A DNA stretch of 64,000 nt from contig OW028584.1 of NCBI GenBank assembly GCA_932294295.1, positions 29,324,470 to 29,388,469 of the forward strand, read 5' to 3'. Below, one piece after another: positions 13,201-25,189 of the stretch; within the stretch, counting starts at the first letter, position 1; each line of letters opens with the position of its first letter. The translations under genes were made by a program, and so were the position numbers. This stretch comes from Alitta virens. Taxonomy: Eukaryota > Annelida > Polychaeta > Phyllodocida > Nereididae. The notes below the pieces were generated by a model. The model saw only the letters and a program-made list of their open reading frames with translations. It was not told the origin of the DNA and did not search any database.

Positions 13201-16200
13201 ATACGTGCCTGAAAGTCTGACTTGATAATTTTCAAGCAAAACAATGTATTTCATATTTGTAATTTTACCCCATATATGAATTGCCCAAAACACTATTTCA
13301 CTTGCCCTGGACATTCAGATAGGCATTAGTGTGTTAAGCCATGCTGTCAGCTGTCAGTGATCAGTTTTGAGAAGTGGTGTAAAAATATTTTCCTATTTCT
13401 TTCAGAGATGTGAACTTTGTCCCAACTCGGGTGGTATTTATAAGGAGACTGATGCTGGGAGGTACGTTTAAATATTAACCAAACATTAATCTTAATTTTG
13501 CTTTGAAATCAAGTTGCTGTTTGAATAGATAGCAATATTATGTAATTTATGTAATTTCTTTCTTCAGATGGGTGCATTTGGTTTGTGCGTTATATACACC
13601 AGGTGTGGCTTTCGGTGAAGTCGATAAATTAAGCAACATCACATTATTTGAAATGCCTTACACCAGATGGGGCTCTAGGGTAAGATGTCTTTATAATCCA
13701 CTAGGTGGGGCTACTTTAAAGCAAAATTTAATTACCGTTAATTTGAAATATTTATCCCAGGGTAATTTTTGATGGCATTAAACCAAGATTATCCTTAAAA
13801 TTGCTAAGTAAAGATGTCTAGTCTAAAATTGTTTGAGTTATATATAGAAATATTTGTTGCATTGTTCACAGGAATGTTCACTTTGTGAGGATGAGCGTCT
13901 TTGTCGAAGTGGAGTCTGTATAAGTTGTGATGCTGGAATGTGTCGTAACTACTTCCACGTGTCATGGTGAGTTACAATAAGTTTGATATTTTGATTAATC
14001 ATTACTGATCAAGGTTTTCCTGGCTAAAGTTATATGGTGCAAAATATACAGCAAGTTATTATTCATTTCATGCAAAAACAAATTGTACCTTTTTGGAAAA
14101 TATTGTACCTGCTTCTAATTCGCAAAGTGCTGGGGGATGACTCTTTGGAATATGTGGCTCATTATTAAATTCTTTTATTGCTTATAAATATTCAATTAAA
14201 ATGTAAATTTGAATATTATTAACATTATTGATGTTTTAATTTTTAGCGCACAAAGAGAAGGGCTTTTATCTGAAGCATCTCCTGAAGAGGTATTTTGTTG
14301 TTATTAAATAAAGTATAATAATTTTTTTTTAATTGATGTGAATTAAGGTATAAGATAGTATACCATGTACATATTTTATCTGTCAATCAATTATATTGTT
14401 TCGCTAATTCAGGATAATGATAATGATATATTATATTTATTTATGTTGGGCATATTTATACAGGATATCTCCAATGCACATCATTGTCTTTCGGTCAATT
14501 GAACTTCAAAGATCCATCATGATATCTTTAATTGCTTATACTTTAAGAAAAATTTAATGAGACAGTATGATTAGTGGGACTTGTGAAATCCTTCATGTAC
14601 CCACTGTACTTTGGTACAAAAGTTTAATGATTAGATTACAATTCCAGTCAATTGAACTTTAAAGATGGAAACTTATTGAATATGTCTTTGATATATTATT
14701 TAATTTGTAATCCTTTTAATGAACTAGCCCTGAAATTTGCTTAATTGTTTCACATTTCAGGATATCGCTGACCCGTTCTTCGCTCATTGCAAACAACATG
14801 CCGACAAAAGTGTCGTAAAAATGAAAAGGCGGAATTGGCTGGCACTTCAGTCGCAACAAAGAAACGGCAGAGTACAAGAAATTGAAGACCAGAAGGAAAG
14901 AATTAGAGTGCAGAGAAAATTAATGAGGCATAGACAAAAATATGAAGTGGCGCGAGCTAAAAGGCCACCAGCTTGGGGTAAGTTACTTGAGGTTCGATGT
15001 AAGTTCTGTGATTGTACTTTAGAATGAATAGATAAAAAGATATAGATTAGATGAAAAGTTACACATTTTAAAAGGGATCAATGACACTATGCCTTGTACA
15101 GTTACTGGCTGCACTGTAACGTCCTGACATTTGCTTGAGAGGAGTGTATTGACTCAAGCTTGAACAGGCCTGACAATCAAAGGTGCAAATATCAACAGAG
15201 GTCATAATCAAAGGGAGGTCTACACAAAACCCAGTTAAATTTGCATATATAATAGAGTATAATACATGTTATTTTTTATAAGTAATTAAAATGTGGTTAA
15301 GAAATGCTAATCTTACCATATTTAATTTTACAGTTCAAGATGAAAAACAGCCGCGTATGTTATCCACTTGTCCAATTGCGCTGAAACAACTTCTAAGAAA
15401 AGCAGAAATTCATGGCATCTCATCAACCACCCAAGAGCATGTTAATAAAGGGGACATCCGAAAAAAGTGGCACTTGGCGCCTGCATTTTCCACGGAGTTT
15501 ATCAGCTATTACTTCGGTAAGGAGTGGGATGATCAGTCGATGGTATTCTACCTATTTAGTATTCAAAGGTTCTATTTCGAATGAATATAGACTTTATTCA
15601 TGCCTCAGCCATTAGCATATATGGCCTAGAGCTGTTCAGTCCAATTGACCAGTATGACATATCCCATAACCCGATTGCAATGGCCATTGTGGACAATGGT
15701 CAGTTTTGTGATGTCATACTGGTCATTAATTGCAATGGCTATTGTGGACAATGGTCAGTTTTGTGATGTCATACTGGTCATTTGAACTGAGGTGATATGA
15801 GCAAATGGATGAGGAGTGAACAGATTATTAAATAAAATACACAAATTAATATTTGATGGTGTTTTATTGCAAGGTTTGAATAAATATTGATCTACAATCT
15901 TTTTTCTCCTCATTGAAAAATGTCACATCAGTTAACCAAATTGTAATTCCACTCTTTTTTGTTCGAAATTCCAGATCGAAATGAAAGAATGACGCAGATG
16001 AGGAAGAAACTCGCTGAATTAATGAAACAAAATGATTCGTTGACGAATCAAGAAGCAGACTTGCGAACGCAGTATGACAAAGTAAGTAGGTCAATTGTCT
16101 CAGAGCTACTGGGTCACAAGCTTAATCAGTTTATACGACCTCAGGCAGATTTAATGATGAGATGATAAGGCTTGGCGTCCACACCATGTGACAAATTTGA

Positions 16201-19200
16201 CCCCGGGGGTGGGTTTTTTTTTTACTTGCCTCAGTATAGACACTGAATAAATGAGGTTTCCAATTTAATGTTGTATGAAGTGATATATTGGTATATCATT
16301 ACAGTTACAATACTTGATATCTGAGTCCACAGTTTGGATTTTCCTAGATTTTGTGCAAAACTTCAATGGTTACAATACAAATCATATGTGAAATATTACA
16401 CTTAATTGTAGTTAGTTATTATTGTGATGGAAAATTGTGTTGGAAAATTATGTACGTCTTTGTATTTCCTGTGGAATTTAATAATAATGATAATATCATG
16501 ACCTTTTCGATGCATTTTATAGTTGCACGGAGACACTGAAGAAATGAAAAATCACCAAGTGAAAAAGCGGGAAGATGGAGTTAAATTATGGAAGATTATC
16601 AATGACATTTTGGATAAGGTGACTACTTCATGTCAAGGCTGTATTATTTGTATATAGTAGTGGTGGGAGTCGGTTTCATTCTCCAAACCAATCATCGGTT
16701 GTGGGGAACCGACCGATGATCCGTTCATAATCGGTTTGAGAATCCAACGATATCCTTCACGACATCCAACGTAAGACAGATGTAAGCAATATTGTAACAT
16801 AAATTATGCATTCACATGACCAAAGCAAAATGAAAGCGCCCATTAGTTCATTGTTTTGGTGTAAAAATATTTAATGAATTTGTTCCCCACTGGTGATTTA
16901 TGCATTCCGACTAAAATCGATTGCACATTTTTGCTTCTAAGCACTTGATTAAAGGCGTGAAACGACCGACTTTCGACTCTAGTCGATCATCGTCCCACCA
17001 CTAGTATATAGGCCAAATAAGTCGGTATTCGTGAATGTTCCACTGTGTGTGTTATTATTATTTTTTTGCTTGAGTGAGATTTATATTGATCATGACTGGG
17101 TTTAGTCAATGGAGCTTTCATCTGGCTTTTAATAGGGCTTCATCAGCATTATACTGTCAATGGATACATTTGAACAAGAGATCATTTGTTTTGCAGCCAA
17201 AACCTTTGCCCGAAGTATTCATTCCAAAGAAGGTTCCACGATCCCCAAGCAAGAGAGACACTCCAAAATCTCCGACAAAATTCTTGCACCAGTAAGAAAC
17301 TTTTTTTTAAAGGAATTATTATACATGAAACAGCTAAAATATGATTATTTAAAATTAGGCACTTCGTTTATAAAACGGTCTACATTATGCATATCTTTAG
17401 ATAATTGGTTGAAAGTGTACCATACAAAGGAGTGTAAATTTCTAATGTCCGAATGTTGATTGCATTTTGAATATATGTTTTGAAAGTGCAGGTTGTCATT
17501 GAGCAAATATGGTGTGCTGTTATTAACAAGTAATACCTAAACTAATGATAATAATATCGTTATTTATATAGCGCAAATGTATACATTATATCTCAAAAGC
17601 GCGTTACATGTGATGAAGTACAATAAGTTTTGATTTTTTTTAAAGTACAGGGCCAATTCTTTGGTAAGTGCCTATCTCCAGATATATCTGCATTTTGTGT
17701 ACATTGTTTAGAGTTTTTCTTGGATCGTTTTGCAGATGTGGCACTTGTGCTGGCACTAATGACCAACATTTATTGGCGAAATGTGACACTTGTCGCCTGT
17801 TCTACCATCTTGGTTGTTTGGATCCACCTTTAACCAGAATGCCACGGAAGACTAAATTAATGGGATGGTAAGTTATGTACAGAATTGTACACGTATTGTA
17901 ATGTCTCAATGCTAATGGTCTAAAGCCTAGTCAGCTTATATGACCAGCTGCCTGAGGTCAAGGTAATGATGAAATGATAGGCTGAAGGTCATGGGTTTTA
18001 TTCCCGGCCCGGGCACTCTTCATGAGGAACATCCCAGCTTGATATCTATCGCATAAGACGTTAAATTGGAGGTGCTTTGTACTCAGTGTCTATGCTGAGG
18101 TATGTAATTAACCCCACCCATGGGGTAAATGTGTAACATGGTGTTGACTCCAAGTCTTATCATCCCATCATTACATCTGCCTCTGGCAAACCCAGTAGCA
18201 CTGAGACTAGCCCAAACAGACTGCTTCGGGTCGCGGTAGCGATGCGGAGCACGCTTCGCAAGTCAGTTCCTTGGAGTTACACTGAGACATACATTGAGAC
18301 AAGCATACATATATTAGTCATTTTCTTTTATATTTTTAGGCAATGCTCAGAATGCGACAGATCAGGAATCGAGGAGATGGCTTCTCAACTAAACCCCAAC
18401 GCACCTCGTAGACTAAGGGACCACATCAAAATGCCCAAGAAATTCGCAAGCACTCCACCTTCAGAGACTCCAAAACAGAGAATTGTAAGTTTAATTTTGT
18501 CTCAATGAATAGGCACTGGCTGCTGCCAGAGTACGGTGTCAATTAGCAAGAAACACTCGTTTGGTACTGCGTCAATAACTAGGTAGCTTCTATATTATCG
18601 GTGTCAACAAAACGAAGTTCTTAACATTCTATCCGTGATATCTAACAGATTTGATTGGCTGCTGATCTCGAACAGATTATCTGATTGTCGTTTAAATTTT
18701 TTGCAATGGATTAATCGGCACTTTTGGCTACTGATTATCGATTAATAATCGTTTATTTGATAAAACCCACACGAAGTGACAATGCAGTGGTATGACAATG
18801 ACATAGGACTTAGTAATTGTATACAACCTAGGTGGCAGCACATGACAGCGGCGGTCACCAAGCGGATTTTCGAGAAGAAATGTGCGATAATATGGCGCGC
18901 AAACTTGAGCTTACAAATCAATAATCGAGAATCGAAATTTTCCGATATTTGATTAATCGTTAATCATCGATAATCGCCGAGCCCTAATGATTGGCTAATG
19001 TCAATAAGAGAGCAATGCCCGATTATTATCACAGTGCTGTGTCAGCAGACTCTCCGAAATAAAATTATACTTTATTTCCAACACGGAACTTGTCTTTCAA
19101 TTCTAATGTATTAATATTAATGTGTGCATCAAGCACACTAGATATGCAACATCACAGAACTTCGTATCCGTCACAGACAACAAAATGATTATGAACATTA

Positions 19201-22200
19201 ATTTTAAGACTCCTCATTTGAAAGTATAATAAAGTTTTAAAGTGCAACAACTTAAATAATGACACTCGTCAGACAAAAGCATTATAGCCTTAATACACCC
19301 TTGTGCAATAAACTGTTAATGGCTAGACTGACAGGGATGTAAACTGTTGTGCCATATTTTGAACAGGGTGAACGAAAAAGAAAGAAAACACCCAAGAAAG
19401 AGGCATTAGATGAAGAGAACGAGAAGAAAATGGTATTTCATTTCCTTCTATGTGATTCGGAATCTTTATGTACGGGGGATATGGGGACCCTTTGGAACAT
19501 AGGTACACTGGGACACCTGCCATATTAGGATGATAAATAAATTTAAATTGGAGGATGGATAATTATTGAAGCAGGGGTTCCTACTCCAGAATTAGGCCAC
19601 CGTCTAATTTCAATTTGTTTATTATCCAAAGTATGGCAGGCTTTTATTATCCAAAGTATGTATCCGTATCCCAAAGGGCCCCCATCTCCCCTACCTATCT
19701 GGCAATGTTTTAAATAGATCATAAAAAATTGGAAAAAGTGCAGCATAGCGGACCTAAATTATTGACCATATTTAGCGAGCCTCGTTGCCAGGCCTATGAC
19801 GTAAAATAACTGAATTCAATGAGTGACGTCACAAACTAACAGCGGCGCTGAGACAAGAACGCAAGTTTATCATAGTTTATTTTTCTTTTTCTTGGGGGCT
19901 GCTGCGCCCGAACCCCCGCTACTCTACACAAATGTATTCTTATTGTGTGCCACAACGAAATTTTATCAAAAATGCAGATTATTTTCATGTTTAATGCATG
20001 CCAAATATGGTCAATAATTTGGGTCCGCTATACTGCACTAAACCCAAAAAATTGTCTTCTTATAAATAGATAATTTGAAATATCACTGCGGTGATGGTTT
20101 TTTACCACTGTATTCAAAATTGTTGTACCACAGTAAATGCATGATACAACAGATCACTTCCTAAAATAAATTATGTGTACAATCAGAAATTAATTGCTTA
20201 TGTAAAACCTGATTTATTTCAGCATCCTTTAATGAAACCAGCTCCTGTGGCGGTCATTGAAAGAAGCAGACGACATGTACTCCCTCCGAAGCTAAGTCCT
20301 CCAATATCCCCTCCAATGAAGAGAAAAATTTTGTCTTCACCACCATCCAGTCCAGTTAAGATGACCGTTAGTCCAATCAAAATGAGTGGTAGTCCGGTCA
20401 AAATGAGTGTTAATCCGATTAAAATGAGCGTCAGTCCAGTTAGGATGACCATTACACAGTTGAAGATGGGTGCCACTCCAGTGAAAATGGTTCTTAGTTC
20501 AGTGAAGAATGTCGTTTGTCCAGGAAAGGGGGTCGTAACCAGTCCAACTAAAGACGGAAGTTCGGTCGTCAGTCCAAGTACGCCCACGGAAAATATTGGT
20601 GCAAATAGAGTAACGACTCGTGGGATTAAGTTGACCACCCCAAGTGCGCTGATGAAATCTCCGGGTAATTCTGACAAAACCCCAACCAGCTCATCGCAAT
20701 TACCGGACATCAGCGAGGATGTCAGGATTATTAGTGCGACTTTGAGTCCGAAGAAAGCAGCTGAAGCTCAACTAACGGTACCAAAAGTCAGTCCAAAGAG
20801 AGGAAAAGCGAAAAACAAAGATGCTAGGACAGAATGCATCGCCTGTGCTCTACCTGGAAACAACAGAACATTAGTAAGGTGAGGTATTTTGCTTCTTTCC
20901 CCCCCCCCCCCCCCCCCCCCCATCAAACTTTGATTTAACATATTAGCAATGTTCTCTGCCGGAGAAGAGCCTTTTACTTCCTCACTCAGGAAGAAAATCT
21001 CCAAATCAAAGACAGCCTTTGAGGTTAAACTCCCAGAAAAATAGCTTCATTAAGAAACTGTGATTGGTTTGTATCTGAACAGATGTAATTAGATACTATA
21101 CCCAATGGATGCTGAGGGACAATATGGCAAATTTATGTATTATGTTAATTGAGTCTTTTGAATCATATAGGCCTTGCTTCTCTTAAAATTCATCAGGAAT
21201 TTTATTGAGATGAATACGGTCTTATTTTTTTATCAGGTAATATTCTCATGTGATATTATAATAAGACCCAATGGTTATGTGGTATATTTTTATATTCCCC
21301 ACGAGTGGACAGATTGGCCAGGATTCACGAGTGGCGTTAGCCACGAGTGAATTCTGAAGCCAATCTGTCCACAAGTGAGGGAATATAAAAATATAACACA
21401 TATCCACTTGGGTCTTATTTATACCCCACAATTTTCACTTTTAGTTGAGCTGCCTGGCTATGCATTCATGTAGTATAGAAAAAATTCATGAATATCAATT
21501 TTTGCTATTGACCAATCAGAGCATTGCATTGCATGTCCAGATTTGGACAGAAAATGTTTTATTGTTCCGTATTATTCGATTGTATTACCGAAGCGATGAC
21601 GCTCCCGTGACGTTGCCCATAGCAACACAGCCACACAATGGCTTGCATCTGTGGACTGAACAGACCATTGACTTTCTGTTACGTTTTTTTGTCCTAGAAG
21701 CGTTAATTCTTGTCCGATTTCAAAAATTCTAACCTTTTTAGAGAGCTGACAATTTTATCTTTTGAATAGTAGTAAAATTGTGACTCCGAATATTGTTTTA
21801 AAGCGGCGGCATTAGTTTAAACGGCGAAGCGCTTAGCTGCAAAAAGTGATTTTTTGTCATTGGCCTGCCATACATAGAAGTATGTGGTATACATTTCCCA
21901 TCCTTGTAAGGTAAGCCATGTAGTATACACATGTATACCACATAGGCTATACCACATGGCTTTTCTATGTGGTATACAACTGATTGTGGGGTATTGTTTA
22001 TAAAACATTTTCTATTTCTGCGTTACATTCATAGTGACAATGATCTTGTCTTCACGTACTAGGTAACCTCTCAACACACAGAAACAGTTAATGATAATAT
22101 TTATATAATAATATATCTTTGCCACTATTACAATGAGTCTGACGGGTTTGTCTATTACTCTTTTCAGGTGCGACGAATGCAAGTTTTGCTTTCATTTCCA

Positions 22201-23089
22201 CTGTGTTGACCCACCCTTGAAGAAATCTCCCAAGGTCAGAGGCTACAGTTGGCTTTGCCACAATTGTGATCCCAATGCAGAATCTGTAAGTATCAGTCGT
22301 TAGCTTTGCTTTGTATTAGCTTTGCCTTTTATTTCTTTGAAATTCCTAACTACAATTTCAAACTACAGCAGAAATTTTCAACATTCATATTTGCTCATGA
22401 CATGTAAGTACAGAATAGCTGCTACAGTACTAGCTGTAAGCGTTCTTTGTCTAATTGTCTAAGATAACTTGCAGAATTTGTTAGTTGTTACACCATGTTA
22501 TTTCATTGTCGCTGTAAGGGCTGTTGCATTTAAAAATAGGGGTGACCAGAAAATGTTCAGACCCCTGATATCTGTTTTGACGGACCCCCCTCCACCGCTT
22601 TTACAAAAATGTTCTGGTCTATAACCCCCCCCCCCCCCCCCTCTTTTTTAAATGGAATAGCCCTTAAATAATAGTTGTTTTGGGCATTTTATTATGTTTG
22701 AAAGTTCTGTTGTAGTTATTTTATGCATAACTTTTTTATTTTCAATAAAAAAAAAAAGGGTGCAAATATCAATATGCTATTATTGAAATAAATATTTCTG
22801 ATTCTATATGGAATGGATTACAACTGCTCTTGGTCAGAGGCTGAGAAGACATGATACAAAGATGTCATTTGTACAAGTGAAGGCCACTCTTATTTGATCT
22901 TTAGCTTCTTGAATCATCTCATTGCAATTTTAAATCGAAAATTCAAACATGCAATACAGTTTCATACTAAATAACATTTGGAGATGTTACTTACTGGTGA
23001 ATCTGAGAAGCTAACAAATTGAATAAGTGTCACCTACTGGTATAAATAATTTTCTGTATAATGCTATTGTTTTAATTTTATCTTTCTTT

Positions 23090-23120
<31 letters not shown>

Positions 23121-23391
23121 GGAAGAAGATCTAGAAGTTAGAGAAGAAGTTGACACTCAACAATTTATCATCGAAACAGACACTTCTGGTGACATGACAA
23201 TAAGCAAGGTTGTGCCCTACAAATTAATCGGGTCAAGGTCGATGTCACCTGCATTCCAACTGGAGGTCGTTTCCCCTAGCAACCAGATTATCTCTCCTAA
23301 AAATCAGGTCGTTTCCCCTAACAACCAGGTCGTCCAGGAAATTAGTGATGATGATGAGGTTGTGATGATATCCGATGATGATGATATCTGA
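10278..23391 (+). CDS. PHF14: PHF14, PHD-finger chromatin protein, complete 22-exon model
   Basis: Exons: 10278-10332, 10421-10473, 11717-11780, 11902-12092, 12412-12515, 12652-12707, 13007-13107, 13406-13461, 13568-13679, 13872-13966, 14247-14289, 14761-14977, 15334-15516, 15975-16081, 16523-16618, 17197-17291, 17736-17867, 18340-18484, 19367-19432, 20223-20878, 22168-22285, 23092-23391. They sum to 3045 bases, 1014 residues. Domains in order: basic N-terminus (ERDPRKRRVKP), acidic tract (about 37-110), PHD1 (about 148-202, CCICLGE..CDECGISVHEGCYG..WFCDAC), extended PHD (about 210-322, CELCPN..WVHLVCALYTPGVAF..GVCISCDAGMC), coiled coil (about 445-510), PHD2 (about 544-592, CDTC..YHLGCLDPPL) and PHD3 (about 860-912). 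The order and motifs are those of PHF14, a nuclear histone-tail reader reported to repress PDGFRA. Human PHF14 is about 890-950 aa. The extra length is mainly in exon 20, with an S/T-P-x-K heptad array, and an acidic last exon. It is divergently transcribed with NDUFA4. Confidence 0.96.
10733..11685. mobile_element. About 1-kb element with subterminal word arrays (E1) in PHF14 intron 2
   Basis: The left end starts TAGTCAACTGGTCC and the right end finishes AAGTTGACTA, an inverted pair (TAGTCAACTKGTC). From 10733 to 10870 there are about seven degenerate copies of CAACTGGTCCGCCAG. From about 11580 to 11685 weaker copies appear in the opposite orientation (for example ACCAACTTGACCACC on the minus strand). 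The core is AT-rich and has no transposase. A TA target duplication is possible. The element ends 31 bases before exon 3. Superfamily not assigned. Confidence 0.5.
15655..15783. repeat. Tandem duplication in PHF14 intron 13
   Basis: A block of about 62-64 bases containing TTGCAATGGCCATTGTGGAC and GATGTCATACTGGTCAT occurs twice head to tail with few differences. Intronic, no coding role seen. Confidence 0.75.
16100..16255 (+). repeat. SINE-like family R1, fragment in PHF14 intron 14
   Basis: Contains GATGAGATGATAAGGCTTGG, TCCACACCATGT and GCCTCAGTATAGACACTGAA in the family order. Body only. Confidence 0.6.
16658..17003. mobile_element. hAT-type MITE with perfect 8-bp target duplication
   Basis: 346 bases bounded by perfect 11-bp inverted repeats TAGTGGTGGGA (16658-16668 and 16993-17003) and flanked by the exact 8-bp direct repeat GTATATAG (16650-16657 and 17004-17011). 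An 8-bp duplication is the signature of hAT transposition. No transposase inside; it sits in PHF14 intron 15. Confidence 0.88.
17905..18205 (+). repeat. SINE-like family R1, long copy with inverted ends
   Basis: Begins TGTCTCAATGCTAATGG, then TATGACCAGCTGCC, a B-box-like GGTCATGGGTTTTATTCCCG, a CACTCTTCATGAGG segment and a body ending in the complement of the starting words (TAGCACTGAGACTA). The inverted ends suggest a head-to-head dimer or foldback form. It lies in PHF14 intron 17. Confidence 0.6.
19738..20038. mobile_element. Intact M1-family MITE in PHF14 intron 19
   Basis: 301 bases with 36-bp inverted ends: 19738-19773 starts GTGCAGCATAGCGGACC and 20003-20038 is its complement with two mismatches. 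No open frame of interest inside. Related copies are at 1-126 and about 37957-38258. Superfamily unassigned because no target duplication is clear. Confidence 0.82.
20349..20495 (+). repeat. In-frame 21-bp tandem repeat coding S/T-P-x-K-M heptads in PHF14
   Basis: Seven 21-base units in exon 20 encode residues about 700-748: SPVKMTV, SPIKMSG, SPVKMSV, NPIKMSV, SPVRMTI, TQLKMGA, TPVKMVL. Five of the seven fit the S/T-P-x-K/R consensus for proline-directed kinases (CDK-like). Units differ at synonymous and non-synonymous sites, so the array is not a very recent expansion. Confidence 0.93.
20901..20921. repeat. Poly-C tract
   Basis: A run of about 21 C just after the exon 20 donor of PHF14. Similar C or G runs occur near 22627, 25146, 35150, 35545 and 35690. 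Confidence 0.9.
21256..21425. repeat. Foldback (long inverted repeat) in PHF14 intron 20
   Basis: The left arm (about 21256-21330, ATAAGACCCAATGG to ACAGATTGGCC) and right arm (about 21350-21425) are inverted copies of about 70 bases with a short loop. The bases just after it (TACCCCACAAT, about 21423) are mirrored by ATTGTGGGGTA near 21984, so a larger element of about 570 bases may abut it. Confidence 0.65.
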
Positions 23392-24699
23392 TGATGATGA
23401 TGATAGCTGATGATGATGATTAGAAGCTATTAGAGTTGTGAAAAGTCATCACAATTTTAAGACGATCATTTTAAATTTATCAATGTCAAGGAGTTAGCCA
23501 TGATGTTCAGTGAGATCCCAAAAGTAAAAATAGGAAATTTTGTGTACGAAGCTGAACAATTATCTGTAAGTTTCATGATATAGGTAGTCGTGAGCGACAC
23601 ACTGTCTTATATGTGCTGACTGTACTAAACTGGATTAAGGTAAATATTTCAAATATCTGAAAATAAAAATGTGCTTTTTCCACTTCAGCAAGTTTGCCTT
23701 GTGCGCTGAAAACTAGCTCAATAATGGTCTTGGAAAATTTGCTGAGGTCAAGAGCTGAGGTCAAGACTGCTTTGCTAAATAGAGATACAAATTATTGACG
23801 ACTATTGTCTTAATATTTTAGAAGTGAAACTAAAATTCCAAAAGCTAAAAGATATTGTCTGCATTTATTGATACATGTATTTATTGTGTAGCAGTAATCT
23901 TGATGAATTTATGATTACTTAACTAACACCAAGTATGGCTGTGTTCATTTGTGTATTATTCATATACTGTGTATATTTATTGAGAAGGCATTGTTGCTTA
24001 ATAGTGATATTGTGAATGATTGCTAATGGCTAATGTCTGTGAAGGTTAATAATATATTGTTCAAATATGAACTACTCTTGTGTTGTGTCTGTGTTTATTA
24101 GAGACAAAACTAAGCTGCACAAAGCTTGGTGAAAGTGTGAAGTAATTATTACTTGAGCTTTAGGGTTGAGACAGTTATTAACTGTCAGTGATGGCTCTGG
24201 AAAGTCTTTTTAAGGGTCCAGTGACGCCTTGGATAAGTTTCAATTTATAAATCCGCACCCATTGTGTGCGATTCATGTAACTTATGTCAGCCTTTGTTTC
24301 TGTCATTTTCTACAGTACCTGAGTTGATCTGGTTGGTGGTCATATCTCCAGCCATTAGGATTTAAGACACCCAGCGGTCAGTCACTGGGCCACCCTTGTG
24401 GCTGCCAGTTAGTCTGCTGTGACAATGCTGTCTGATTTCAATGCCTATCATTCAGTTAGGTCACAATTTTTTGGCATTTAGTTGACCGAATTTGTTATCA
24501 GTAGCATTATATAGCTAATGAAGAGCTATTGACTTGGTAACCTACATAGACAATCAGGGTGTTTAGTCTGTTATCACTCAACAGTCTCAACCTATTTTTT
24601 TAATTACTCCTCAGGCCCATCCAGTCTTTTTGAACTAACTCGGGAATATCTAGCCTTGAACACTGAAGCAGCTGAAATGGCTTACAAGTTCACACTAGC

Positions 24700-24810
24700 A
24701 CCCTTTGTTCAATTTGGGGTGGAGTTGAGCAGTGGCATGCACTCATTAGTTGGGGGTTTGAACTCCAGACCTTCTGATCAGAAAGCAAGAGTTCTAACCA
24801 CTCCTCATGG
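24700..24810 (-). repeat. tRNA-derived SINE fragment
   Basis: On the minus strand, AGTGGTTAGAACTCTTGC resembles an A box and GGAGTTCAAACC a B box, spaced as in a tRNA. It does not fold into a full tRNA gene. Confidence 0.5.
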
Positions 24811-24879
24811 TTACCCATTGATCGGCATTTTGTCTTTCTCAATGCTACTTTTAAGCTGTCAATTGAGGCACCTCCACTG

Positions 24880-25182
24880 CAAGGGCGTCGATTTAGGGGG
24901 GGATGTGAGGGATATATAACCCCCACTTTTTTGGAAGGGGGGGAGGGGGAGGAGATCAATGCAATCATCTCCCCTGAAATTCACAAATGAAAATTACCAT
25001 TTTCCACACTTGTTTTGGAACATCTGTGCTTTGTTAAACAGTTTTACACTATAGTTTGGCACAATGATCCATTAATTTACTTCTTGGCCACACTTGTCTG
25101 AGCGGGGGAATGTCACGGTGGGATAGACAAAGCAGGCCGGCATCCCCCCCCCCCCAACCGTCAAGAGAAATTGACGCCCCTG
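24880..25182. mobile_element. hAT-type MITE with near-perfect 8-bp target duplication
   Basis: The left end CAAGGGCGTCGATTT (24880-24894) is inverted at 25168-25182 (CAGGGGCGTCAATTT on the minus strand), 13 of 15 matching. Flanks CTCCACTG and CTTCACTG agree at 7 of 8 positions, as expected for a hAT insertion. The inside has G- and C-runs and no transposase. Confidence 0.75.
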
Positions 25183-25189
25183 CTTCACT

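Noticed and set aside
18640..18996. A further hAT element ending CGCCGAGCCCTA.
   Set aside because: A right end and internal TTAATCG-rich sequence are visible, but no matching left end could be found. GATTGGCT on both sides may be chance.
20219..20710. A 163-codon open frame on the minus strand opposite PHF14 exon 20.
   Set aside because: It is the shadow of the repetitive S/T-P-x-K coding sequence. It has no start context, no splice partners and no domain.
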